From Prevotella illustrans (GTDB lineage: Bacteria; Bacteroidota; Bacteroidia; Bacteroidales; Bacteroidaceae), in NCBI RefSeq assembly GCF_017426725.1, contig NZ_JAERMS010000006.1, positions 33,954-97,953 on the forward strand: a stretch of DNA of 64,000 nucleotides. Reading direction: 5' to 3'. A program made the position numbers and the translations under genes. Shown one piece after another: positions 14,991-24,446 of the stretch; within the stretch, counting starts at the first letter, position 1; every line of letters starts with the position of its first letter. A model generated the notes under the pieces. It saw only the letters and a program-made list of their open reading frames with translations. It made no database searches and had not been told where the DNA came from.

Positions 14991-17900
14991 ATGCAGAAGA
15001 TAAAATTCATCCAACGCATGTGGATTGTCCTTTTCCTGAACATCCTATGCAGCGGTCCCCTATGTCTTCCCGCGCTCGCTCAGGAGGCAAACGAAGCGAA
15101 AGTAACCCTTTCACTGCACAATGCCACCATAGAAGAGTTTGCAACGGAGGTAGCCAAACAGACAGGGCTGACCATTTCGTATGACGATAACGACGTGAAA
15201 ACCCTTAAAGGCATCACATTTGATGTGCGCAATCAGTCGTTATCGAGTTTGCTGTTGACATTGAGCAATCAGCTTCCGTTATCCTACAGCTTGGAAGGCA
15301 ATGCGCTGAGGCTGGCTAAAAAAGAACCCGCCCAACGCAAAACCGGCATTTACGGGCAGGTGACGGATGAGCACGGCGAACCTCTGATCGGTGCCATCAT
15401 TCGCGTAGAAGGCGTGAATGGCGGCTACGTCACCGACATCAATGGCGAATATCAGATTCAAACCGATAAGAAAGAAGCCCATATCACTGTTTCGTCCATC
15501 GGCTATCGCACGGTGACAAAAACAGTAAGGAATGGTTCTTCGGCCAATTTCGTCATGCGGGAGGACACACGAGAGATTCAGGAAGTAGTGGTAACAGGCT
15601 ATGTAACGAAGAATAAGAATTCATTCACGGGCGCACAGGTTGCGGTTAACCGCGAGCAACTGATGAACATGGGCACCAAGAACGTGTTGCAAAGCCTGTC
15701 GGCTTTCGTGCCAGGCATGGTCGTTTTGGAAGACAACCTGACCGGTTCGGACCCCAATAAACTGGCCGACATCAACATCCGTGGCCGTGCGACTTTCGAA
15801 GGACAGGCCAATATGCCCGTATTCGTGGTAGACGGTTCTCAGGTCTCGGCAGAGTATGTCTACGACATGGATATGAACGACATCGAATCGGTGACGGTAC
15901 TCAAGGACGCTTCGGCCTCCGCCCTGTATGGCGCCAAAGCTTCGGCGGGTGTCATCGTCATTACCACAAAGGCTTTGAAGGGTGGCAAACTGAAACTCAA
16001 CTACAGCGGAACACTCCGTCTCTCTACCCCAGACTTGCACGATTATCATTTGCTCAACGCCAGCCAAAAGCTGGAATACGAGCGCCTGGCAGGCCTGTTT
16101 ACCGACAGCGACCCCTCCCGTCAATATACCTTAGACCGAGAATACGCACGGTTGTTCAACGAGGTGCAGCGGGGCGTTGACACCGATTGGCTGTCAACCC
16201 CCCTTCGCAATGCCATTTCGCAATCGCACAGTGTGAGCATAGATGGCGGTGACGAGCGGGCCAAATACAACCTGGGCGTGCGCTACGGTAAGGACGCCGG
16301 CGTAATGAAAGGTTCTGACCGCACACGCCTTTCGACGAACTTCAAATTGTCTTACAACGTGTCGGGCAAATTCTTCGTATCGAATACAGCCACCGTCTCC
16401 TCGATAACCAGCAACAATTCGCCTTACGGCGACTTCTCTACATGGGTGCAACAGAACCCTTACGAGAACCCGTACGACGCGGAGGGAGAGTTGCGGATGT
16501 CTTTCTATCATGATATGGCGAACCCTCTTTACGAGGCATCCTTGGGCAGCTACGGCAAGAGCAACACCTTCGACTTCCTCAACACAACGAACGTACAGGT
16601 GTGGTTTGGCGAGAAATTCCGTTTGGACGGCGACTTCTCCGTCGAACGGAGCAAGCAAGACTCGCGACGCTTCGTTTCGCCATTCTCTTATAATGAGATA
16701 CGTTCCAAGTCGTCAGACCAACGTGGCTCGTTGACGGACAGTTGGGTGAACACCACCACTTACCAGGGTAAAATGATGCTGTCTTACAACAATTACTTCA
16801 TGAAAAAGCTCTTTCTCACGGCAATGGGCGGTAGCAGCATCGAGTCTTCTTCCATCGATGCGGCCGGGTATAGATCGATAGGGTTCTATTCCGACAAGCT
16901 CGGTCATCCGGGATTTGCGACCTCATACGACTTGACGGGACGCCCAACGGGTTCCGACACCCGTTCAACAGGCGTGGGCTTCTTCGTCAATGCCAACACG
17001 ATATGGGACAACAAGTATTTCCTCGATTTGATTTACCGTTATGAAGGTTCGTCAAAGTTCGGCAAGAACAGCCGCTTCGCTCCTTTCTGGAGCGTGGGCG
17101 GCGGATGGAACCTGCACAACGAAACATTCATGAAAGGAAAGCCCATCCAGCTCTTGAAACTCCGTGCCAGCATAGGATATCTCGGCAACATCAGCTTCAA
17201 CCCCTACCAGGCGCTAACGACCTACAGCTATAACAGCAACTACAATTACGGTAAGGGCACCGGCGCCACGCCGATAACCATCGGCAATCCCGACCTGAAA
17301 TGGGAACGTACATTAAGCACCAACATCGGTGTAGACTTTACGGCTTTCCGTGGAAGACTGGACCTCTCGGCAGACTATTATATCAAGAACACCGACAACT
17401 TGCTTCTCGACATCACCAAAGCGCCGTCGGTCGGTGTGGCTACCTCGCGCGAGAATAATAGGAGAAGTGGAGAACAAAGGCTTTGAAATGCGCGTTCGCA
17501 CCATCCCCATTCAAAATAAAGACTGGCAATGGTCGCTGGGTTTCACCTATTCGTACAACAAGAACAAAATCAAAAAAATCAGCAACGCGCTGCGCGAACA
17601 GAATGAGATAAACCTCGAAAAGGGCGGCGTGGCTCCGCTTCCCATATACGAGGAAGGCCAGTCTTTGACAGCCATCAAGGTGGTTCCGTCGGCAGGTATC
17701 GACCCCGTTACGGGCCAGGAGATATACATTAAGCGCGACGGTAGCTACACATTCGTGTACGATCCCAACGACAAAGTGATTTTCGGCGACACCAATCCCT
17801 ATGGCATCGGAGCCGTAAACTCCTATCTCACCTATCCGCAACTTCGCTCTGAGCGCGTCGTTCCAGTATTCGTTCGGCGGTTCTTTGTACAACGAGACTC

Positions 17901-18247
17901 TGGCCTCGAAGGTAGAAGGAGCCGACCCAAGGTATAATGCCGACAGGAGAGTGTTGAGCGACCATTGGAAAGAAATGGGCACAATAGCCAAGTATAAGCG
18001 CATCGACGACACCACGACGCCCAACCAGACGTCGCGCTTCATACAGAAAAACAACTATCTGCGCATGAGCAGCCTGGCGCTGTCTTATGAGGTTCCGGTG
18101 ACACTGATTCAAAAGTACGGCCTGAAACGCATGTACTTAGAGTTGCTGACAAACGACCTCTTCTATATCTCTACAGCCAAACGAGAGCGCGGCTTGTCCT
18201 ATCCATACGATAGGAGTATAGAGTTTTCATTACGCTTTTCATTATAA
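14991..18247 (+). pseudogene. susC: SusC/RagA-type TonB-dependent receptor, frameshifted
   Basis: Outer-membrane importer spread over three reading frames. Frame 1 (14991-17486) encodes the signal peptide, an STN domain (about residues 35-105), a CarboxypepD_reg-like domain (from GIYGQVTDEHGEPLIGA), the plug and most of the barrel. It runs out at 17454-17460, where one extra base turns expected REN-IGEVENKGFE into a dead end. Frame 2 covers to about 17836, where an extra C in CTATCCGCAAC again shifts the frame. Frame 3 ends at 18247 with the usual terminal SLRFSL. Rejoined it would be about 1,084 residues, a normal SusC. Both changes could be real mutations or assembly errors. Confidence 0.9.
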
Positions 18248-18259
18248 TAAAGGATAACG

Positions 18260-19702
18260 ATGAAGAATATATTTAAATACACGTGTCTGGCCATGTCGGT
18301 TGCGCTGCTCGCTTCATGCAACGACTTCTTAGACGTACAGCCCAAAGGACAGCTGGAGCAAGACAAGATGTTCCAAGACTTGACGGGATTTGAGGACGCC
18401 ATGTTTGGTATCTACGGCAAAATGGCCACCGGCGACCTCTACGGCGAGAACCTCTCATGGGGGCTTGTAGACGAAATCGGCCAGCAATTCGGCTATGACA
18501 ACATTCAAGAACTTGCCTATCATTTCAACCATTACGACTACAGGTATCAGCAGGCGCGCAGCGCGATTGACAAGATCTGGTCGAACCAGTATCAGGCCAT
18601 CTCTTATATTAATAATGTGTTGGAACATGCCGACCGTGCGAATTTCGCACCGACGGAAATCAGATGGATGAAAGGCGAGTGCTATGGGCTGCGTGCTTTC
18701 CTGCACTTTGACATCGCACGCCTGTTCTGCAACGACTATACCCGGAGCGACGCGGCCACACAGGGCTTGCCCTACGCCACCACTTTCGACTTGAAAAACA
18801 AGCCGAAATACACGCTCTTCGAGACCTATCGCCTTATTCTCCGCGATTTGGACACGGCCGACTCTCTGCTTGTAGACGACAACGACATCAGCTTCGACGG
18901 TGATTACCAGCGCGATTACCGCAAAGGCCGTGTGATGCTGTTCAACAAATACGTCGTAAAAGCCACCAAAGCCCGTGTATATTATGCCATGGGGAACTAT
19001 ACTGAAGCGGCACGATACGCACGCGAAGTGATTGCGGCAAACAACTTGTTTCAGTTAAACACCGGCACCACCATCGACCGTGTGATGCGCTTTCCTGCCG
19101 AAAAGGAAATAATTTTCGGCTTATATAACAATTCGAAAGCAGACGCCCTCCGCTCGGCTTTCCTTCGTACCACGGGCAGGGGAAACTTTGTGGAGGCGCG
19201 AAGAGACTTGCGCGAGCTCTACGAAACCGCCTCTTTCACGGCTTTAAGTTCCGACCTTCGCTATAGCGCCTTCTTCCGAGAGAACGCTTCGGGCAGTACC
19301 TATACGTTCAGCTTCGTGCGTCTTTTACAAAATGACGCAGAGGTTTCATCCAAGGCTTTGAAGGGGTTTGTGCTGATCAGTCTGCCCGAGATGTATTACA
19401 TCTTGAGTGAAAGCGTCTACGACGGTAATCCTACAGAAGCCGTCAGCCTGCTGAATCAGGTAAGAAGGAGCCGCGGACTGACTGCCGTCGACCCGGCCAA
19501 AGTGGCGACGAAAGACTTGTTCATCCAAGAGATGGCACGCGAAAGGACGCGTGAATTTCCTGGAATGGGCCAGACTTTCTATGCGCTGAAGCATTATAAC
19601 CGCAGCTTCACCGACTTCAGGAATGTCAACACCTACCAGCCTTCCGACGAGATTTTCAATCTGCCATGGCCCGATCGTGAGATAGAATATGGCAATAAAT
19701 AA
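18260..19702 (+). CDS. susD: SusD/RagB-family nutrient-binding lipoprotein
   Basis: Surface lipoprotein that caps the SusC channel and binds the substrate. The 480-residue product has a lipobox LLASC (Cys20) followed by the standard NDFLDVQPKGQL, helical TPR-like segments, and the C-terminal YNRSFTDFRNVN...IFNLPWPDREI(E) region that ends SusD proteins. It lies 12 bp after the frameshifted SusC and is clearly its partner. The reading frame is intact. Confidence 0.93.
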   Translation: MKNIFKYTCLAMSVALLASCNDFLDVQPKGQLEQDKMFQDLTGFEDAMFGIYGKMATGDLYGENLSWGLVDEIGQQFGYDNIQELAYHFNHYDYRYQQARSAIDKIWSNQYQAISYINNVLEHADRANFAPTEIRWMKGECYGLRAFLHFDIARLFCNDYTRSDAATQGLPYATTFDLKNKPKYTLFETYRLILRDLDTADSLLVDDNDISFDGDYQRDYRKGRVMLFNKYVVKATKARVYYAMGNYTEAARYAREVIAANNLFQLNTGTTIDRVMRFPAEKEIIFGLYNNSKADALRSAFLRTTGRGNFVEARRDLRELYETASFTALSSDLRYSAFFRENASGSTYTFSFVRLLQNDAEVSSKALKGFVLISLPEMYYILSESVYDGNPTEAVSLLNQVRRSRGLTAVDPAKVATKDLFIQEMARERTREFPGMGQTFYALKHYNRSFTDFRNVNTYQPSDEIFNLPWPDREIEYGNK

Positions 19703-19718
19703 CCCAAACGCACACAAC

Positions 19719-20423
19719 ATGTATAAAATCATCCATAAAATATTTGTCCTGGGCCTGGCCATGACGCTCTGGCAGGCATGTTCTTCCATCGACTATGACG
19801 GCGAGTATTCCAAGAACGGCGAATACAATGAGAAGAACCAGGTGTATTTCGATATAGAGAATGCCGCCGATACGCTTTTCGACTACTCGTTCGGAACACA
19901 GCCGTCGAGCATGACTACCTACACGGTCAACGTGAGAGTGATGCTGGCCGGAAGACTGAAAAAGGAGCCACAGCACTTCAAGGTGGTTGCAGACCCTTCG
20001 AGTACGGCCAAGGAAGGCATTCATTATCAGCCGTTAGACAACGACCCGGTGATACCCGCAGACAGCGGCTCAGTCGTCTTTCCCGTAGTGCTCATACGCG
20101 AGAACCTAAGCGACACACACAACGACAGCATTCGTTTGTCGTTGCGCCTGCAGCCCACGGCCGACCTGGGCCTGCGCTTTCCCGACAAGACGAAGGTGAG
20201 CATCACCTACAACAACGTGCTAACCAAACCGTCATGGTGGGACAGCTATCTGGTTGCCTATTTTGGAATGCCACCCTATACGCCCGCGAAATATCGCATG
20301 CTGTTGTCTTTTTACAACTCCGACCCTCGGGAAATCGAACGAGCTATGAACAGGACGGGCATGGCGCAGCTGTACCGTAACGTTCAGAAAGTGATTGCTT
20401 ATTTCAGGGAGCACCCCGAATAA
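19719..20423 (+). CDS. DUF4843 lipoprotein
   Basis: 234 residues, lipobox WQAC (Cys21), with a beta-sandwich-like middle part (TYTVNVRVMLAG, then HYQPLDNDPVIPADSGSVVFPVVL) typical of DUF4843 proteins encoded behind SusC/SusD. These are thought to be accessory surface proteins of the import complex. I chose the ATG at 19719 (MYKIIHKIF) for its signal peptide; the longer frame from 19689 would overlap susD. The C-terminal tail ends at a proline-rich RNVQKVIAYFREHPE. Confidence 0.8.
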   Translation: MYKIIHKIFVLGLAMTLWQACSSIDYDGEYSKNGEYNEKNQVYFDIENAADTLFDYSFGTQPSSMTTYTVNVRVMLAGRLKKEPQHFKVVADPSSTAKEGIHYQPLDNDPVIPADSGSVVFPVVLIRENLSDTHNDSIRLSLRLQPTADLGLRFPDKTKVSITYNNVLTKPSWWDSYLVAYFGMPPYTPAKYRMLLSFYNSDPREIERAMNRTGMAQLYRNVQKVIAYFREHPE

Positions 20424-20466
20424 CACGATGCGCTCATCGTTAATTACAAATCAAGAGATGTTGACA

Positions 20467-21888
20467 ATGAAAAAATACTTATGTTTAGCAGGATTGTTCG
20501 GGCTCTTATTGAGCTCGTGCATCCAAGACGACTCCACGTCAGGAAGCGACAACGTGTCGCAGTTGAGCTTGCAAACCCCTTTCGACAACACCTATACACT
20601 GAACCAGGGCGACACGCTCAGGCTGGCTCCGACAGTGGTGCAGACCAACGAGCAGCTGCCCGTTGCTTACGAATGGGAAGTGAACCATCAGAAAATATCC
20701 GACCAACCGCGTTTGGAGTACGTCTGTAAGACTTCTGGCACTTACCCCTGCCGCTTGAAGATTACCAACGGGAGAAACATCCAAGTGTATGAGTTCGCGT
20801 TGAATGTAGAGTTCGCTTACACGCAAGGCGTGTATCTCTTGGCCGAGAACAACCACCATGCCATCGTCACTTACGTTCCCTCCGAGGAGTCGAAGAAGCG
20901 TTCCGAGCTAGACGTCTTGGCAACCAACAATCCCGACATCAGCTTCGGCGAGCCTCGTTCCATGGCGTGGAACCGCACCATTGGCGGCCGTGCCAACGAC
21001 GTGCTGGTATTGGCTGCGGGCAATCCCTCCACGATTTATCAGTTGGACGGCTACCAGATGATTTCCATCTTCAGAACCTCTACGACTGGGAAAGTGACGC
21101 AAATTGTGCGCAGTTCCGACGTCGGGACACCCCAATCCATGGTGTTTATCAACAAGTCGCTCTATTCGCTGGCGCTTAACTCCAACAACCTCGTGGCGCA
21201 AAGTGCCAAGTTCAACAACGCGGTTTCTTACACCACGCAACTGGCCGACGCCATGACGCCGTGGTGGAGAAACGACTTGTTCTACGCGCATGCCGACGCC
21301 TACTTCGACAACGCCCAAGGTGCCTTGCTGGCAAATGGCATCGAGACGACGGCCGTGCCCTTGCAAATCCTCAACGGAACCTTCACGGGCGACACGCTAG
21401 TAGGCATGGGTGGCGTCGACAGGTTGCGCTATCTGGCACTCATCACTTGCAACAAAGCCACGGGAAAGTTCTATCTCACCCACCTCTTCCCGGGCTATTT
21501 CTCGACAGATGCCAGCCGGCGCATCGCCCCCAACGTGCTTTACCGCGTGGAAATGCCTTCGTCGTCAGGAATTGCCAACGGTTCCGTTGTGCGCACGGCG
21601 GGCAGCAAAAACCTGATTTACTATTCTGCCGGCAACGCCGTCTACGCGCATAACGTGCTTGCGGGGAGCGCTTTCGCCACATCGCCCCTGTTCACGGTGG
21701 GCGATAGCTCGGAAGTGATAGCCGACATGGTGTTCTCCGACGATGACAACCTGCTCTACGTCGCCACTAACAATGCCGCTGCGGCGATGCCCGGAAGCCT
21801 TTACTGCTACGATGTTCAAACCAATTCGTTGCGGTGGTCCAGGCCAAACATCACGGGGCGAATAGTAAAAGCACTCTATCGAAATTAA
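20467..21888 (+). CDS. PKD-like surface lipoprotein
   Basis: 473 residues with lipobox LLSSC (Cys18). A PKD-like fold occupies about residues 30-130 (LRLAPTVVQTNEQLPVAYEWEVN ... CKTSGTYPCRLKITN, given in parts), and the C-terminal ~330 residues look like a beta-propeller (repeats around YLLAENN, VLVLAAGNP, LLYVATNN). This SusC-SusD-DUF4843-PKD lipoprotein order recurs in Bacteroidetes loci that also carry secreted metalloproteases. The ATG at 20467 gives the cleanest signal peptide; 20458 is an alternative. Confidence 0.8.
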   Translation: MKKYLCLAGLFGLLLSSCIQDDSTSGSDNVSQLSLQTPFDNTYTLNQGDTLRLAPTVVQTNEQLPVAYEWEVNHQKISDQPRLEYVCKTSGTYPCRLKITNGRNIQVYEFALNVEFAYTQGVYLLAENNHHAIVTYVPSEESKKRSELDVLATNNPDISFGEPRSMAWNRTIGGRANDVLVLAAGNPSTIYQLDGYQMISIFRTSTTGKVTQIVRSSDVGTPQSMVFINKSLYSLALNSNNLVAQSAKFNNAVSYTTQLADAMTPWWRNDLFYAHADAYFDNAQGALLANGIETTAVPLQILNGTFTGDTLVGMGGVDRLRYLALITCNKATGKFYLTHLFPGYFSTDASRRIAPNVLYRVEMPSSSGIANGSVVRTAGSKNLIYYSAGNAVYAHNVLAGSAFATSPLFTVGDSSEVIADMVFSDDDNLLYVATNNAAAAMPGSLYCYDVQTNSLRWSRPNITGRIVKALYRN

Positions 21889-21905
21889 TCTCACAAATAA
21901 CGAAA

Positions 21906-24446
21906 ATGAACCTTTCATTTGCAAAATATGCTTTCGGGGGCGCGTTGGCGCTGCTCATGCTTCTGCAGACCTCTGTCGCAAGGGCCGACGACAAGCTCAA
22001 GACGCCCGCCAAACCGAAAAAGGAAACGAAGTACGACAAACTGTTTAAGGACAAGAAGACCGAGACGGCGCGCAGCAAATTCATCACCTTGCACAAGATG
22101 GACAACAAACTCTACTTCGAGTTGCCGCGCAAGCTTCTCAAGAAGCAAATGCTTTTGGGCGGAACAATAGCCTCGACTACCGACCCGTCGAATGTCACGG
22201 TGGGCGCACGCAACTTCAATCCCATCCTGTTCTACTTCGACATACAAGACAGTGCGGTGGTGATGAAGACCCCAAACAACGTTCTTTTCCAAGAGAACGC
22301 CACCTCGGCAAACTTGGAAGAGGCCCTGTCGCTGAACTATCGCGACGCCATTTGGCAGGGATTTAACATCCTGGCCTATAACAACGACAGCACATCGGTG
22401 GTGTTCGATGTCACGTCGCTGCTTGGCAAACCCACCAACCTGCTGCCCGTTATGCCCACGCATAATGGCAACTACACGCTGAAAGCAACACCCAAACCCG
22501 AGCTTTCGTTCATCCGCGGCATCAAGAGCTTCGACACCAACCTAACCGTTACAGACGACTTCACCTATACCATCGCCACTTCGTTGATGTCGATGCCCAT
22601 CGGCGGAGAACGTCCGACGACGGTGGGAGTGAACTATAGCGTAACGCTCTTGCCGCAAAGTGTGATGCGCCCCCGCATCATGGACTCGCGCATCGGCGTG
22701 GACTTCTCCGTTCGCTTGGCCATTCCGCAAGAGGGAGAGAAAAGCCGGCGCATCTTTTATTCGCACCGGTGGAACCTCGTTCCCAAAGACAAGAAGGCAT
22801 ACGCAAAAGGAAAACTCTGCGAGCCTGTCGCCCCCATACGTTTCTACTTGGACGATGCCTTTCCCGAAACATGGAAACAACCCATCCGCGAAGGGCTCTT
22901 GCGTTGGAACAAGCCCTTCGAGAAGATAGGCTTCCGGCATGCCATCGAAGTGGTAGACTTTCCGAAGAAGCAGGATGATTTCGACCCCGACAACATCCGC
23001 TATTCGTGCATCCGCTACATACCTAACGGTTCTTCGGCCGAGCCGACAAGCGATGTCCGTGTCAATCCCAATACGGGAGAGATTATGAACGCCTCGATGT
23101 TCGTCTACTCAAACATAGAGACCCTGCTCCACAAATGGCGGTTCGTAGAGACGGCCGCTGTCGCCCCGTCGGTACGTTCCAACCGTCTGTCGGCCGAAAA
23201 GTTTGCCGAAGGTCTTTCAATGCTGGTAACGAGAGAGGCCGGCCACATGCTGGGGCTGCTGGACAACCTCGGGGCTTCTGCCACTTACCCCACCGACTCG
23301 CTTCGCAACGCCCGTTTCACAAACACCATGGGGCTGGCCCCTAGCGTGATGGACGACACGCACTACAACTACGTTGCGCAGCCTTCCGACCGCGGGGTGG
23401 CTATGTCGCACACGGGTTTAGGCATGTACGACTACTTCACCATCAACTGGAACTACCGCTATTTCGATACCGACCGCGTTTCGATGAACGAGGAGAAACA
23501 GACTTTGGAGGCCTTTGTCGACGGCAAAGTGAAAAGTCCCCGCCTCAGATATTACGCGAACCGCAACGCCCAATGGGACCCGCGCGTGCAAGCCGGAGCG
23601 TTGGGCAACGATGCCATCGCATCGGCCAACCTGGCCATCCGCAACCTGCGCGCGGTTGAAAGCGGCTTGTCGCGCTGGATAAAGAACGACGAAGACAGCC
23701 GCATGAAGGAAAAACTCTACCTCAGCATCGCACAATCTCATTATGCGCTTTTCAAGCAAGTGGTCAGCAATGTGGGCGGAATTTACCTCAACGACATGAA
23801 AGTTTCCTCGGGCATACCCCGCTATCAGGTAGTGCCCAAAGACCTGCAACGGCGTTCTTTGCTGTGGAGTCTCCGTCAGGCTGTCAACTTCACCCGATAT
23901 GCCAACCGCCCTTTCGAGCGCAAAGGCTTTATGGCGGTGAGCTATTACGACCAGACGCTTGAGTTCATGGCCTACGACATCCTCGCCGCCCGCACACGTG
24001 TCGGCGTGTCTTCCTATCTTCTTCCTAGCGGCTATACGCAGAAAGAATACTTCGACGACGTGTACAAGGAGTTGTTCGCTAGTGTCGAACAGCTTCGTGT
24101 ACCGTCGCAGGGCGAGCGAGTTTTGCAGCGCACTTTCGTCAATTACGCACAGGCGGCCGTATCCAAAGCAACGGGCAACGGCTCTTCTTCGGCTGCTTCA
24201 CCGCGTTCGGCCCTGTCCGCCCCCACCGACAGCGCAACGCCGGGATTTGGAACGCCGGGAATGAGCCTCGCTCCGAGTGTGGATATCAACATCGCCGACA
24301 AGTCTGAGCTTTATTTCTACAACTGTTTGCTGAAGTTGCAGCCAGCCTTGCAGAAATGTTTGAAGGCCAACCTGCCCGCAGAAGCGCGGAGCCATTACGA
24401 AATGTTGCTCTTCAAGATTAACAAAACAATGGAGGTGAAGAAATGA
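21906..24446 (+). CDS. DUF5117/DUF4953 metalloprotease homologue lacking zinc ligands
   Basis: 846 residues: signal peptide (to ARA, about residue 27), a DUF5118-like segment (ARSKFITLHKMDNKLYFELP), DUF5117 (about residues 95-290) and the reprolysin-like DUF4953 domain. Where the family has HExxHxxGxxH, this protein has REAGHMLGLLD (residues 443-453): the first and third zinc ligands are replaced by Arg and Asp while the Glu and middle His remain. It is therefore probably inactive as a protease, possibly a binding or regulatory protein. Its paralogue follows with a 4-bp overlap. The frame is intact over its full length, so it is probably still selected. Confidence 0.88.
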   Translation: MNLSFAKYAFGGALALLMLLQTSVARADDKLKTPAKPKKETKYDKLFKDKKTETARSKFITLHKMDNKLYFELPRKLLKKQMLLGGTIASTTDPSNVTVGARNFNPILFYFDIQDSAVVMKTPNNVLFQENATSANLEEALSLNYRDAIWQGFNILAYNNDSTSVVFDVTSLLGKPTNLLPVMPTHNGNYTLKATPKPELSFIRGIKSFDTNLTVTDDFTYTIATSLMSMPIGGERPTTVGVNYSVTLLPQSVMRPRIMDSRIGVDFSVRLAIPQEGEKSRRIFYSHRWNLVPKDKKAYAKGKLCEPVAPIRFYLDDAFPETWKQPIREGLLRWNKPFEKIGFRHAIEVVDFPKKQDDFDPDNIRYSCIRYIPNGSSAEPTSDVRVNPNTGEIMNASMFVYSNIETLLHKWRFVETAAVAPSVRSNRLSAEKFAEGLSMLVTREAGHMLGLLDNLGASATYPTDSLRNARFTNTMGLAPSVMDDTHYNYVAQPSDRGVAMSHTGLGMYDYFTINWNYRYFDTDRVSMNEEKQTLEAFVDGKVKSPRLRYYANRNAQWDPRVQAGALGNDAIASANLAIRNLRAVESGLSRWIKNDEDSRMKEKLYLSIAQSHYALFKQVVSNVGGIYLNDMKVSSGIPRYQVVPKDLQRRSLLWSLRQAVNFTRYANRPFERKGFMAVSYYDQTLEFMAYDILAARTRVGVSSYLLPSGYTQKEYFDDVYKELFASVEQLRVPSQGERVLQRTFVNYAQAAVSKATGNGSSSAASPRSALSAPTDSATPGFGTPGMSLAPSVDINIADKSELYFYNCLLKLQPALQKCLKANLPAEARSHYEMLLFKINKTMEVKK

